From the NCBI GenBank assembly GCA_963744915.1, contig CAVUUY010000015.1:124001-188000 (forward strand): 64,000 nt of DNA. The letters are read 5' to 3'. Source of the DNA: DATAFF01 sp963744915. GTDB taxonomy: Bacteria > Pseudomonadota > Alphaproteobacteria > Rhizobiales > Aestuariivirgaceae. Each line of letters opens with the position of its first letter. The stretch's first letter is position 1. Below the pieces are notes generated by a model that did not search any database, was not told the DNA's origin, and worked only from the letters and a program-made list of their open reading frames with translations. Of the stretch, positions 24,395 to 36,221 are shown piece after piece. The translations under genes and the position numbers were made by a program.

Positions 24395-25648
24395 TCACAC
24401 CGCATCGAGGCCGTAGACGCTGTGCAGCGCCCGCACCGCGAGCTCGGTATAGGCGGCATCGATCAGCACCGAGACCTTGATCTCGGAGGTGGTGATCGCC
24501 TGGATGTTGATCCCCTTCTCGGCCAGCGCCTTGAACATCTTGGCGGCAACGCCGGCATGGCTGCGCATGCCGATACCGATGATCGAGACCTTGGCGATGC
24601 CGGTGGCGTGCGACAGCTCGGCATAACCGATCCTGTCGCGCGCCGCCTCGAGCACCTCGAGCGTCCGCCGGAGATCCCGGGTGGCGATGGTGAAGGTGAT
24701 GTTCGCCATCTTGCCGTCGGGCGACACGTTCTGCACGATCACATCGACGCTGATATTGGCCTCGGCCAGCGGCCCGAAAATTCCCGCCGACACGCCCGGG
24801 CGGTCCGGCACGCCGCGGATCGACACCTTGGCCTCGTCCTTGGCATAGGCGATGCCGCTGACAACCTGCTGTTCCACGATCTTGTCCTCGTCGCAAACAA
24901 TGGTGCCGGGGCCGGTGCCGTCCGGCCGGTTCTGGATCGGCGAGTCCGGCGGCTCGAAGCTGGAGCGCACTTGCAACGGCACCTTATACACCATTGCCAG
25001 CTCGACCGACCGGGTCTGCAGCACCTTCGAGCCGAGAGATGCCATTTCCAGCATCTCCTCATAGGTGATCCGGTCCACCCGCCGCGCCTTTTCGACAATT
25101 CGCGGGTCGGTGGTGTAGACCCCGTCGACATCGGAATAGATATCGCACCTGGCATCGAGGGCAGCCGCCAGCGCCACCGCGCTGGTGTCCGACCCGCCAC
25201 GGCCAAGCGTGGTGATGCGCCGATCGGGGCCGATCCCCTGGAACCCGGCCATCACGGCGACCTGGCCCTGCTCCAGCCGCTTGCGGATCTCCTGATCGTC
25301 GATCTCGAGAATGCGGGCGGCTCCATGCACCCCGTCGGTGCGCACCGCCACCTGCCAGCCCATCCATGAGCGGGCAGGAATTCCCATGTCCTGCAGCACG
25401 ATTGCCAGGAGCCCGGCGGTGACCTGCTCGCCCGCGGCGACAATCGCATCATATTCGCGGGCATCGTGCTTGAGCGCCGCCTCGCGGCACCATCCCGCCA
25501 GCTGGTCGGTCGTCCCGGACATCGCCGAAACCACGACGGCGACCTGCTGGCCGGCCTTGAGCTCGCGCTCGACATGACGCGCCACATTGCGGATTCGCCC
25601 GATATCGGCGACCGAGGTTCCCCCGAACTTCATCACCAATCGAGCCAT
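24395..25648 (-). CDS. lysC: Aspartate kinase
   Basis: Predicted 417 aa. Kinase domain with KFGGTSV at 8-14 and the GRGGSDTSAVALA loop, then two C-terminal ACT domains (about 275-417: SIRGVPDRPGVSAGIF, and IGIGMRSHAGVAAKMF). It phosphorylates aspartate at the head of lysine, methionine and threonine synthesis; the ACT pair normally gives feedback inhibition by lysine and threonine. Divergent from ubiG, with about 160 bp shared. Confidence 0.97.
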   Translation of the reverse strand: MARLVMKFGGTSVADIGRIRNVARHVERELKAGQQVAVVVSAMSGTTDQLAGWCREAALKHDAREYDAIVAAGEQVTAGLLAIVLQDMGIPARSWMGWQVAVRTDGVHGAARILEIDDQEIRKRLEQGQVAVMAGFQGIGPDRRITTLGRGGSDTSAVALAAALDARCDIYSDVDGVYTTDPRIVEKARRVDRITYEEMLEMASLGSKVLQTRSVELAMVYKVPLQVRSSFEPPDSPIQNRPDGTGPGTIVCDEDKIVEQQVVSGIAYAKDEAKVSIRGVPDRPGVSAGIFGPLAEANISVDVIVQNVSPDGKMANITFTIATRDLRRTLEVLEAARDRIGYAELSHATGIAKVSIIGIGMRSHAGVAAKMFKALAEKGINIQAITTSEIKVSVLIDAAYTELAVRALHSVYGLDAV

Positions 25649-25808
25649 GCCTGTCTCTTGCCTTGCGAGGGACCGGTGGTAACGACCGTAAGCTGGTTCC
25701 CGGAACAGCGCGCCCAGCGGGGCTTTGTGGAGAACTGGTTCTCCGGCGCGTCATATATGCAATAGTGGCGGCCTGCAACCCTGCTGCAAGGAGGATTGGC
25801 CGGAGACC

Positions 25809-26552
25809 ATGGCGAGGCCGTTGCAAAGCTCGGTCGACGAGGCCGAACTGGCGAAATTTTCGGCAATTGCTGCCCAATGGTGGGATCCCGCCGGCAAATT
25901 CGCCGTGCTGCACAAGTTCAATCCGGTGCGGCTTGCCTATATCCGCGAACAGGCGACCGCCTGGCTCGGCCTCGATCCGGTGGCGCTCAGGCCGTTCACC
26001 GGCCGGCGTCTGCTCGATATCGGCTGCGGCGGCGGCCTCCTGTCGGAACCGATGGCACGCCTCGGCGCCGAGGTCGTCGGCATCGATCCGGCCGAGCGCA
26101 ATATTCGCACCGCGCAGGTTCATGCCGCCGAGGGCGAGCTTGCAATCGACTATCGGGTCGGCACCGCCGAGGAGCTCGCCGCGGCCGGCGAGACCTTCGA
26201 CATCATCCTCAACATGGAGGTGGTCGAGCATGTCCGGGATCCCGGCCGTTTCCTGGCCGACTGCGCGCGGATGCTCAAGCCCCGCGGCGTCATGATCGTA
26301 GCGACCATCAACCGGACCTTCCGCTCCTTCGCATTGGCCATCATCGGTGCCGAATATGTGCTGGGCTGGCTGCCCAGGGGCACCCATCAATGGGAGAAGT
26401 TCGTCACCCCGGATGAGCTCGCCGCCTGGCTCGAGGCCGCCGGCCTGACGGTCAGGGCGACCGACGGCGTGGTCTTCAACCCGCTCGCCGCGAGCTGGTC
26501 GCGTTCAACCGATTGCGCGGTAAACTACATGGTGGTGGCGCAACGGGCCTAG
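25809..26552 (+). CDS. ubiG: Ubiquinone biosynthesis O-methyltransferase UbiG
   Basis: Predicted 247 aa. Family start FSAIAAQWWDPAGKFAVLHKFNPVRL, followed by the SAM-binding DIGCGGG loop near residue 70 and the NMEVVEHV element. The C-terminal GTHQWEKFVTPDEL block is typical of UbiG. It performs both O-methylations in ubiquinone synthesis at the membrane. ATG 25809 is chosen because GGAG precedes it and MARPLQ matches the family start; the open frame reaches back to 25725. The 3' end overlaps the convergent DUF1178 gene by 4 bp. Confidence 0.95.
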   Translation: MARPLQSSVDEAELAKFSAIAAQWWDPAGKFAVLHKFNPVRLAYIREQATAWLGLDPVALRPFTGRRLLDIGCGGGLLSEPMARLGAEVVGIDPAERNIRTAQVHAAEGELAIDYRVGTAEELAAAGETFDIILNMEVVEHVRDPGRFLADCARMLKPRGVMIVATINRTFRSFALAIIGAEYVLGWLPRGTHQWEKFVTPDELAAWLEAAGLTVRATDGVVFNPLAASWSRSTDCAVNYMVVAQRA

Positions 26553-26992
26553 TTCGCATCTTCGGGCAGCGGCGGCAGCGGCTCAACTTCGACCCCTTCC
26601 TCGAGCAGCGCCTTTGCCTCCTCGAGCGTCGCCTCGCCATAGATGCCGCGCGGCTCGACCTCCTTGTAATGCATCTTGCGCGCTTCCTCGGCGAACCGGT
26701 CGCCGACATAGTCGGCATTCTCCTCGACATGGCGCCGGAGCTTCCGCACAGCTTCGACGAGCTCGGCAACCCTGGCTTCCTTCTGAGCCGAGAACACCGG
26801 CACGCGCTCCTCGCGCCGCCGGTTCGACCTCGAGGGAATGCCGGGGGTCATCAGCTGCTTGCTGATCGCCGTCGAGCCGCAGACCGGGCACACCACCTGG
26901 TCGGCGGCGCGCTGCGCATCATAGGCTTCGCTGTCACGAAACCACCCGTCGAACCCGTGCTCCCGGTCGCAGGCGAGATCATAGCGGATCAT
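26549..26992 (-). CDS. DUF1178 family protein
   Basis: Predicted 147 aa. Starts MIRYDLACDREHGFDGWF and has a zinc-ribbon-like CPVCGS pair plus an upstream cysteine in YDLAC, then a long helical part rich in charged residues (EARVAELVEAVRKLRRHVEE) and an acidic end. The family is restricted mainly to alpha- and betaproteobacteria and has no established function. The start overlaps the stop of the nitrilase-like gene in ATGA, so it is translated together with it. Confidence 0.9.
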   Translation of the reverse strand: MIRYDLACDREHGFDGWFRDSEAYDAQRAADQVVCPVCGSTAISKQLMTPGIPSRSNRRREERVPVFSAQKEARVAELVEAVRKLRRHVEENADYVGDRFAEEARKMHYKEVEPRGIYGEATLEEAKALLEEGVEVEPLPPLPEDAN

Positions 26993-27831
26993 CGGCCGCC
27001 TCCGACCGTGATGGGGCGCTGATGCCGGAGCGTCGGGATCCGCCGCCGCGCCAAGTTCGCCTGCTCGGTGTCGAGATCGGCCATGATGACGCCTTGCTGC
27101 TCCTCCGCCTCGGCCACGACCCGCCCCCATGGATCGACCACGAGGCTGTGGCCATAGGTCTCCCTGCCGCTCTCATGACGGCCACCCTGCGCCGCCGCCA
27201 GCACGAAGCTGCCGGTCTCGATGGCGCGCGCCCTGAGCAGCACGTGCCAATGGGCCTCGCCGGTGACGGTGGTGAATGCCGAGGGGACGTTGAGCACGGT
27301 TGCACCGGCACCGGCCAGCGCCAAATAGAGCTGCGGGAAGCGCAGATCGTAGCAGATGCTGAGGCCGAGCCGGATCGGCCCGAGATCGGCGGTGACGATC
27401 GCGTTGCCGCCGTCATAGCTCGAGGATTCGCGGTAGGTTTCGCCATTCGGCAGCATCACGTCGAACAGATGGATCTTGTCGTAGCGCGCCGTCACCCGCC
27501 CGTCCGGCGCGAAGAGCAGCGAGCGGTTGACCAGCCGGTCGCCCGAGCGCAACGCCAGCGACCCGGCGGCGAGCCAGATGCCGAGCTCGCGGGCGAGCGC
27601 CGCCAGCGCGGCTGCCGAGGGGTCCGCGGCCTCCTCCTCAACCTTTTCCCAGAGCACCGCCCGGCGCGGCTCGATGATGTTGGTCATTTCCGGCGTCGCG
27701 ACGAGGGTTGCCCCGTCGGCAGCGGCGCGCCGGATCTGGCCGCTCGCCCAGGCAATGTTTGCCGCCGGCTCGCTACCCGAGCACATCTGGACGAGACCGA
27801 CACGCAGAACGCTGGAGGCCACGGTACTCAC
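26989..27831 (-). CDS. Nitrilase-superfamily amidohydrolase, Nit1/Nit2-like
   Basis: Predicted 280 aa. The catalytic triad is visible: E48 in TPEM, K119 in YDKIHLFD and C160 in SICYDLRFP. The DLRFPQLY and GEAHWHVLLRARAIE blocks place it in the Nit branch, whose members hydrolyse deaminated glutathione or omega-amides of 2-oxo acids. Its pairing with grxC fits a repair role on deaminated glutathione, which is inferred. Overlaps grxC and DUF1178 by 4 bp each. Confidence 0.92.
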   Translation of the reverse strand: MSTVASSVLRVGLVQMCSGSEPAANIAWASGQIRRAAADGATLVATPEMTNIIEPRRAVLWEKVEEEAADPSAAALAALARELGIWLAAGSLALRSGDRLVNRSLLFAPDGRVTARYDKIHLFDVMLPNGETYRESSSYDGGNAIVTADLGPIRLGLSICYDLRFPQLYLALAGAGATVLNVPSAFTTVTGEAHWHVLLRARAIETGSFVLAAAQGGRHESGRETYGHSLVVDPWGRVVAEAEEQQGVIMADLDTEQANLARRRIPTLRHQRPITVGGGR

Positions 27832-28085
27832 GCGCCGAGAAGCGGATCGAGGCCCCCGCGCCGATCGAGGGCAAAAAGATCATCGCAGCCGCCAATATGC
27901 CGGTCGCCGATGAAAATCTGCGGCACGGTACGCCGGCCGCCGGCCCGTTCGGTCATGGTCTTGCGCCCTGATGGATCACAGGAAACATCGATCTCCTGGA
28001 ATTTCGCACCCTTGTTGCGGAGCAGGTTCTTGGCGGCCACACAATAGGGGCAGAACTGTGTGGTGTAGATGATGACGTCCGACAT
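27828..28085 (-). CDS. grxC: Glutaredoxin 3
   Basis: Predicted 85 aa, a full single-domain glutaredoxin. Dithiol active site CPYC at 12-15, the TVPQIFIG cis-proline segment and the GGCDDL glutathione-binding turn. It reduces disulfides and glutathionylated proteins with GSH. First gene of the coupled grxC-nitrilase-DUF1178 unit, 36 bp after comF on the same strand. Confidence 0.96.
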   Translation of the reverse strand: MSDVIIYTTQFCPYCVAAKNLLRNKGAKFQEIDVSCDPSGRKTMTERAGGRRTVPQIFIGDRHIGGCDDLFALDRRGGLDPLLGA

Positions 28086-28121
28086 AAGGGGGCCCGCAGA
28101 GCCTGGAATCGCTTATTGCTG

Positions 28122-28883
28122 TCATATATGTAACCGGTGGCTAGCGGCGGCAAGAGCGAACACCAGAACATTCACGGCTGCTGCACCGCCGTCGAGCAGC
28201 GCCTGCGCACAGGCATTGCAGGTGGCGCCGGTGGTCAGCACATCATCGATCAGCAGCACGCGGCGCCCGCTCAGCTGCGGCTGCAGCGCCGGCAGCAGCG
28301 CAAACGCCCCCCGGACATTGCCGGTCCGCCGCCCGGTATCGAGGCCGACCTGGGACGCCGTTCGGCGCCGGCGGACCAGCCCGTGATGGAGGCAGGGCTT
28401 GGCGACGAGGTGGGCGATGCGCATCGCCAGCAGCGCGGCCTGGTTGTAGCGGCGGCGCCACAGCCGCCAGCGATGCAGCGGGACCGGCACCAGCATGTCG
28501 CTGGCGGCGATCACGTCGCGGCCTGCCACCGCCATCAGGCGCGCCATCGGCAGCGCCGCTTCATGGCGATCGTGGTATTTGAGGGCATGCACCAGGCGGC
28601 GCGAATCATCATCGTAAATGACGGCGCCCCGCGCCCGGCCATAGAGCGGCGGCGATCTGAGCGCCGCCGGGCTGACGAGATCGTCACCCTCGATGCCATA
28701 GGGGAATGGCAGGCCGCTCACCGCGCAGCGCGGCGCATCGATGAAGGTGAGGGCGCTCCAGCATCGTGGGCAAAGTCCGGCCTGCCCCATGGTGAGCTCC
28801 CGGCACGTCGCGCAGCGCGGCGGCAGCGCCAGGTCGATGAGCGCCTGGCCGGCCGATCCGATGCGGGCAATGAGCTTGGTCAC
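28122..28883 (-). CDS. comF: ComF family phosphoribosyltransferase-like protein
   Basis: Predicted 253 aa. An N-terminal zinc-finger-like region with two CxxC pairs (PPRCATCRE and CPRCWSAL), then a type I phosphoribosyltransferase domain with the PRPP loop RRVLLIDDVLTTGAT. ComF proteins take part in DNA uptake in naturally transformable bacteria and are widespread elsewhere with unclear roles. No other competence gene is in the window. Divergent from the methyltransferase gene at 28939. Confidence 0.93.
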   Translation of the reverse strand: MTKLIARIGSAGQALIDLALPPRCATCRELTMGQAGLCPRCWSALTFIDAPRCAVSGLPFPYGIEGDDLVSPAALRSPPLYGRARGAVIYDDDSRRLVHALKYHDRHEAALPMARLMAVAGRDVIAASDMLVPVPLHRWRLWRRRYNQAALLAMRIAHLVAKPCLHHGLVRRRRTASQVGLDTGRRTGNVRGAFALLPALQPQLSGRRVLLIDDVLTTGATCNACAQALLDGGAAAVNVLVFALAAASHRLHI

Positions 28884-28938
28884 CGACGAGATCCCGAAGC
28901 GGCACCCGGCTGACAGCTGATGCGAGGACCGTAGGGCA

Positions 28939-29802
28939 GTGCGCCCGACCCCGATATTCGACGAAGCGTGCGTGCGTCAACGTCTGGCGCGGGCGATCGC
29001 GGCGCCGGACTTTCCCGGCTTCCTCCATGAGCATGCCGCCCGCGAGATCCTGTCGAGGCTCGATCTGTCACAGCAGAGCCTGGCGATTGCGCTGGCCCAT
29101 GGCAGCCGGCCCGACCTGCTGCTGCATCGGCGCATGCACACCATCCGGGCCGCCACGATCCTTTCCGCCGATGCAGAGCTGGTGACGCCGGCCGACAGCG
29201 TGCCGGTCAAGCCCGAAAGCCTGGACTGCCTGCTGCTGCTGTTCGGGCCGGAGACCGTCAACGACATTGCCGGCCTGCTGGCGAGCATCCGCCGGTCGTT
29301 GCGACCGGACGGCCTGTTCCTCGGTGCCACGCTCGCCGGCGAGACGCTGCGCGAGCTGCGCAATTCCTGGAGCCTGGCGGAGACCGAGCTGACGGGCGGC
29401 GCCACCCCGCGGGTCGCCCCCTTTGCCGGCTTGCGCGATCTCGGCAACCTGATGCTGCGGGCCGGCCTGGCGCTGCCGGTGGTCGACAGCGACCGGCTGG
29501 TGGTTCGCTACGCCGATCCGCTGGCGCTGATGCGCGAGCTGAAGCGCCTTGGCTGGTCCAACGCGCTCGTCGAGCGGACGCGGCAGGGCCTGTCCCGCCG
29601 CCTGCTCGCACGGGTGATCGAGGTTTATTTCGAGCGGTTCGCCGATGCCGATGGGCGGATTCGTGCCACCTTCGAGATCGCGTATCTGACCGGTTTCGCG
29701 CCCCATCCCGACCAGCCGCGGCCACTGCGGCCAGGCTCCGCCAAGGTACGCCTCGCCGATGCGCTGGGCCGCGATCCGCAAGAGCGCGACCCCCAAGAAT
29801 GA
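28939..29802 (+). CDS. Methyltransferase-like protein (BioC/NDUFAF5-type)
   Basis: Predicted 287 aa starting with GTG. The start PTPIFDEACVRQRLARA and the blocks SLDCLLLLFGPETVNDIAGLL, RSLRPDGLFLGATLAGETL and YADPLALMRELKRLGWSNAL match the alphaproteobacterial relatives of human NDUFAF5, an arginine hydroxylase/methyltransferase-like complex I assembly factor. The usual glycine-rich SAM loop is poor here (LAIALAHGSRPDLLL), which also occurs in this branch and raises doubt about catalysis. The complex I role is by analogy. Divergent from comF with a 55-bp gap. Confidence 0.8.
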   Translation: MRPTPIFDEACVRQRLARAIAAPDFPGFLHEHAAREILSRLDLSQQSLAIALAHGSRPDLLLHRRMHTIRAATILSADAELVTPADSVPVKPESLDCLLLLFGPETVNDIAGLLASIRRSLRPDGLFLGATLAGETLRELRNSWSLAETELTGGATPRVAPFAGLRDLGNLMLRAGLALPVVDSDRLVVRYADPLALMRELKRLGWSNALVERTRQGLSRRLLARVIEVYFERFADADGRIRATFEIAYLTGFAPHPDQPRPLRPGSAKVRLADALGRDPQERDPQE

Positions 29803-29806
29803 AGCT

Positions 29807-29965
29807 CTAGAACAGCACGCTGCCCAGCGTGTTGCCGATCACCCCGATGGCGGCGAGGATGCCGCAGGCGATGCCCGAGGCGATCAACGAATATTCGATC
29901 GTGAACGGCCCCTGCCCATCTCTGCGTGCGCGTGCCGCGGCGTCTGCCGTCTTGCTGCGAACCAT
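29807..29965 (-). CDS. Small Flp-type (type IVb) pilin
   Basis: Predicted 52 aa. A short basic leader (MVRSKTADAAARARRDGQG) precedes FTIEYSLIASGIACGILAAIGVIG, the hydrophobic N-terminal helix of Flp pilins with the conserved glutamate-tyrosine pair. Prepilin peptidase would cut before the hydrophobic stretch, after the G of the leader. No tad/cpa assembly gene is in the window, so it is an orphan pilin here or a stray copy. ATG 29965; AGGGAG lies about 6 bases upstream on the minus strand. Confidence 0.8.
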   Translation of the reverse strand: MVRSKTADAAARARRDGQGPFTIEYSLIASGIACGILAAIGVIGNTLGSVLF

Positions 29966-30021
29966 TGTTGACGCTCCCTTGTTGCCCTGCCCCTCCCCGG
30001 GACACACACGGACAGAAGCGA

Positions 30022-30441
30022 TCAGAGCGCGTCGATCAGATGGGCGACCAGCGGAACGTCCGCCGGCGGCATCGGATAGGCGCGCAATCCCATCGGCCGG
30101 ACCCACGCGATCCGCTGGCCTTCGCCGGGCCTGATCTCCCCCGTCCAGCGCCGGCACACATAAAGCGGCATCAGCAGATGGAACGAGGGATATCCGTGAC
30201 TTGCGAAGGTCAACGGCGCGAGGCAGGCCGCCGTCACGTCGATGCCGAGCTCTTCCCTGAGCTCGCGGATGAGCGCCGTTTCCGGACGCTCGCCAGGCTC
30301 GACCTTGCCGCCGGGAAACTCCCATAAACCGGCCATGGCCTTGCCTTCCGGGCGCTGGCTGATCAAAACTCTCCCATCGGTGTCGATCAGGGCGCACGCA
30401 ACGACGAGAACGATGGTCTCACCGCTCATGTCGACGACCAT
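30022..30441 (-). CDS. mutT: MutT-like Nudix hydrolase (8-oxo-dGTP diphosphatase)
   Basis: Predicted 139 aa. A complete Nudix box spans 45-67 (GKVEPGERPETAL, then RELREELGI), and the flanking LISQRPEGKAMAGLWEFPGG is typical of MutT. It removes oxidised dGTP from the nucleotide pool. ATG 30441 has AAGGGA upstream; a second ATG at 30429 is possible. Follows argJ on the same strand with about 100 bp gap, a known Rhizobiales neighbourhood (secA, ppi, argJ, mutT). Confidence 0.93.
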   Translation of the reverse strand: MVVDMSGETIVLVVACALIDTDGRVLISQRPEGKAMAGLWEFPGGKVEPGERPETALIRELREELGIDVTAACLAPLTFASHGYPSFHLLMPLYVCRRWTGEIRPGEGQRIAWVRPMGLRAYPMPPADVPLVAHLIDAL

Positions 30442-30545
30442 TGTTCCCTTGGAGGGTTAACGGGCGCATGTGAACAGCCGGGAGCGCCGAGGACTTTTCC
30501 ATGCCAGGGTTAGCAGTCGATGAACGAGCCGGCCCGCCGGAGCGG

Positions 30546-31790
30546 TCAGCTGCGATAGGAGGCATTGATGTCTATATAGCGGTGCGTGAGATCGCAGCTC
30601 CACACCCTCGCCCGTCCCTTGCCAATGCCGACATCGACCGCAATGGCGATCTTGCGTCCCTGCATATGGGGCACGAGTGCCGCCTCGTCATAACCGGGGT
30701 CGCGCATGCCGTTCCTGGCCACCGACAAGCCGCCGATGGCAATCGCCAAGCGGTCGCGGTCGGCCGCCTCGCCGGACTTGCCGACCGCCATGACGATGCG
30801 GCCCCAATTGGCATCGGCTCCGGCAAGGGCCGTCTTGACCAGCGGCGAGTTGCCGATGGCGAGCGCAATCCTGCGCGCTGCCCGGTCGTCCTCGGCGCCG
30901 GTCACCGTGATCTCGATCAGCTTCTCGGCACCCTCGCCGTCCTGCACCACCTGGAGCGCCAGATCGAGAGTGACCGCATCGAGCGCCCCGGCAAAGGAAT
31001 GGAGCCGCGCATCGGCCGGATCGGCGAGGCTCGAAAGCGGCGTGCCGGCCGGCCGGGTGGCGGCGAGGAGAATGGTGTCCGAGGTCGAGGTGTCGCCATC
31101 GACGGTGATGGCGTTGAAGCTCTGCTCGACGCTGCGCGACAACAGCGCCTGCAGCACCGGCGCCGGCAGGGCAGCGTCGGTGAACAGGAATGCGAGCATG
31201 GTCGCCATGTCGGGCGCGATCATGCCCGAGCCCTTGGCAATGCCGTTGATGGTGACGCGCCGACCGGCAATTTCGCAACCTGCCGTGGCAAGCTTGGGGA
31301 AAGTGTCGGTGGTCATGATGGCGCGGGCCGCGTCATGCCAATTGTCGCCGGCGGCGGTCTCGACGGCGCGGGCGAGCACCGCATTGATCAGCGCCGGATC
31401 GAGCGGCTCGCCGATCACTCCGGTCGATGCCACGAAAACCTCCTGCGGCGGGCATTGGACGAGGGCGCTCAGCGCCGCCACCGTGCTGGCGACGGTTTTC
31501 ATGCCCGCAGCACCGGTAAAGGCATTGGCATTGCCGGCATTGACCAGGAAGGCCCGCGCCTTCCCGTTGGCCAGATTGGCCCTGTCCCAGTCGACTGCCG
31601 CGGAGCGCGTCTTGGAGGTGGTGAAGCAGCCGGCGATCGTCGTGCCCGGCTCGAACAGGGCGACCAGCACGTCGGGCCGGCCGCGGTAGCGGACGCCGGA
31701 TTCGGCGACGCCCAGGCGCATGCCGGCTATCGGCTGCAACCGTGCCGGCTCGGCCGGCGCCAGAGGCGATCGCGGTGATCCGGCTGCCAT
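30546..31790 (-). CDS. argJ: Bifunctional glutamate N-acetyltransferase / ornithine acetyltransferase
   Basis: Predicted 414 aa, normal length. The self-cleavage site is seen in KGSGMIAPDMATMLAFLFTDA (described in parts: KGSGMIAP, then MATMLAF), where the threonine of ATM becomes the N-terminal nucleophile of the beta chain. It recycles the acetyl group between acetylornithine and glutamate in arginine synthesis. The stop of the parvulin gene is 14 bp before it, so they are probably co-transcribed. Confidence 0.97.
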   Translation of the reverse strand: MAAGSPRSPLAPAEPARLQPIAGMRLGVAESGVRYRGRPDVLVALFEPGTTIAGCFTTSKTRSAAVDWDRANLANGKARAFLVNAGNANAFTGAAGMKTVASTVAALSALVQCPPQEVFVASTGVIGEPLDPALINAVLARAVETAAGDNWHDAARAIMTTDTFPKLATAGCEIAGRRVTINGIAKGSGMIAPDMATMLAFLFTDAALPAPVLQALLSRSVEQSFNAITVDGDTSTSDTILLAATRPAGTPLSSLADPADARLHSFAGALDAVTLDLALQVVQDGEGAEKLIEITVTGAEDDRAARRIALAIGNSPLVKTALAGADANWGRIVMAVGKSGEAADRDRLAIAIGGLSVARNGMRDPGYDEAALVPHMQGRKIAIAVDVGIGKGRARVWSCDLTHRYIDINASYRS

Positions 31791-31804
31791 CGGTGACCTG
31801 CCGC

Positions 31805-32842
31805 TTATTCGGGTGGCGGAATCTGGAGATCCTGCTTGCCGCCGGTGCCGGGCGCGCCGCCACCCTGCTGCTGCAGCCGCTGCATGATCTGCTGGCGCTG
31901 CGCCTGGCTGCGCTCCTGCAGCTTCTTGAGATCAGGATCGAGGACGTCGATCTGCGCCTTGGTCCTGAGCTCGATCAGCCGGTTCTGCACTTTCTCGCGC
32001 ACCAGCACGAGCTTGATCGCGTTCTTCACCTGGTCGAAGGGCTGCGGACCGCCCTCCTTGAAGTCCTCGAGCTTGATGATGTGCCAGCCATAGTCGGTCT
32101 TCACCGGCTTCGACAATTCGCCGGGCTTCAGCGCGAAGGTTGCCTTGGAGAATTCGGACACCATCTCGCCGGCACTGAAATAGCCGAGATCGCCGCCATA
32201 ATCCTTTGACCCGTCGAGACTGACCGCTTTGGCGACTTCCTCGAATTTCTCGCCCTTGTTGAGCCGCGCCAGCACCGCCTCGGCCTCCTTCTCGGTGCCG
32301 ACAAGTATGTGCCGCGCCCGGGCCCGCTTCTCCGGCTTGATCTTGGCCGCCTCGCGGTCATAAGCGGCCTTGACCTCCGTATCGGTCACCGCCGGCTTGA
32401 GCTTTTCCGTAAAATAGGCATCCCGCAGCGCCTTGGCCTGGTAGAAGGCGAGCCGCCGCTTGTATTCGGCGCTCTCTCCCATACCCTCGTTGACCGCCGC
32501 CTGGGCCAGGAGATGCCGCTCGATCAGATATTCGACCAGGAACGGATAGCGCAGATTGGCCGGCACATCCGGAAGCTGTGGCAGGATGTCGTCGGCCGCG
32601 AGCTCGATCTCCCGCACGGTGATGCCGTGGCCATTGACCTTGGCAACCACCCGCTCCTTGTTGGTCATGTCCGGCCGGACCACCTCGCCCTTGCCAGCGG
32701 CCGGCTGCTGCTTTGCTGCCGGCGCCTGCTGCTGGGCAGGCTGGGCGGGCGCGGTTTGGGTCTGGCCAAACACCGCAGCAGCACCAGGGCCGAGCAATGC
32801 CGCAGTCGCAAAAGCAATGAGTGCTGTTCTGCTGATCTTCAT
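31805..32842 (-). CDS. Exported peptidylprolyl cis-trans isomerase, parvulin/PrsA-SurA type
   Basis: Predicted 345 aa with a signal peptide (MKISRTALIAFATAALLG...AAAVFG), a Q/A/P-rich linker (30-55), a SurA-like helical N-terminal part, and one parvulin domain (about 175-270: RARHILVGTEKEAE, GGDLGYFSAGEMV, TDYGWHIIKLED). A glutamine-rich tail ends the protein. It would help folding of outer-membrane or periplasmic proteins after Sec export; its divergent neighbour secA fits. Start at ATG 32842, since upstream in-frame residues are not protein-like. Confidence 0.92.
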   Translation of the reverse strand: MKISRTALIAFATAALLGPGAAAVFGQTQTAPAQPAQQQAPAAKQQPAAGKGEVVRPDMTNKERVVAKVNGHGITVREIELAADDILPQLPDVPANLRYPFLVEYLIERHLLAQAAVNEGMGESAEYKRRLAFYQAKALRDAYFTEKLKPAVTDTEVKAAYDREAAKIKPEKRARARHILVGTEKEAEAVLARLNKGEKFEEVAKAVSLDGSKDYGGDLGYFSAGEMVSEFSKATFALKPGELSKPVKTDYGWHIIKLEDFKEGGPQPFDQVKNAIKLVLVREKVQNRLIELRTKAQIDVLDPDLKKLQERSQAQRQQIMQRLQQQGGGAPGTGGKQDLQIPPPE

Positions 32843-33233
32843 CGATCCAACCGTCAATGTGAGCTGCCGGGCCTTGCTTTCCGGGCCTGAACGCCGCGCT
32901 GATTGCCGCTCAAATCCGGCAAGAATAAGCCACCGCGGCAACCTTCCCCAACCGCCACGGGCGCGCTGGAACTTTTCGCGGCCGGCACCTTGGTCCCATC
33001 CCTGCCAGTTTGCAAGCCTTCGGATTGCACTCGTCGCAGAACAATGTGCCGCATCTGTGACCTTTGGCCACCACTGTGGCATGCCGGCCACGGCGGCGCC
33101 TTGACAAAGCCCGGTGGCGCGGCCACCTCACCGCGAAGGTGGCGTCGACCACCTTCCGGATCGGGCATTGCAACCACGTTGCTCGGGTGCGCCGCCTCCG
33201 TTAAAAGACGCCGTCTCACCAAGGAAACGCCTC
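32843..33233. other. Divergent promoter region of the parvulin gene and secA
   Basis: About 390 bp between two divergent starts. A TTGACA at 33101-33106 could be a -35 element for secA, but no good -10 follows at the right distance. A GTGGCGCGGCCAC inverted repeat is at about 33112-33124. No gene or RNA was recognised. Confidence 0.4.
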
Positions 33234-35978
<2,745 letters not shown>

Positions 35979-36014
35979 GACGCGGTCAGGGCGTGACCGC
36001 TGCAAAGGGCGAGC

Positions 36015-36030
36015 GGCAATAGGCAATAGG
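36015..36030. repeat. Short heptamer repeat GGCAATA x2
   Basis: Two GGCAATA units plus GG, 37 bp after the secA stop. The same heptamer occurs five times in the element at 47.54-47.70 kb. Confidence 0.7.
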
Positions 36031-36067
36031 TTAGGACCCTTCAATTAATCGAATTGATGGGCCCCCA

Positions 36068-36123
36068 TTTCCCTTCTCCCCGTGCTGACGGGGAGAAGGT
36101 GCCCCGCAGCGGCGGATGAGGGG
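36068..36123 (-). repeat. RIME-like palindromic repeat, copy A
   Basis: TTCCCTTCTCCCCG, a short loop, then CGGGGAGAAGG and the tail GCGGATGAGGGG. The CTTCTCCCCG/CGGGGAGAAG arms form a strong hairpin. This sequence type (CCCCTCATCC...CCTTCTCCCC) is a dispersed intergenic repeat known in Rhizobiales genomes. Opposite orientation to copy B. Confidence 0.8.
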
Positions 36124-36221
36124 TCTTTCTCACCAAGCCGAAATCTTCGGGAAATCCTGTATCTTTTACGAGTGAGAAGTCATCCATGCTTCACGAGGGG
36201 TGATTGTAGTTGGCAAAGACG

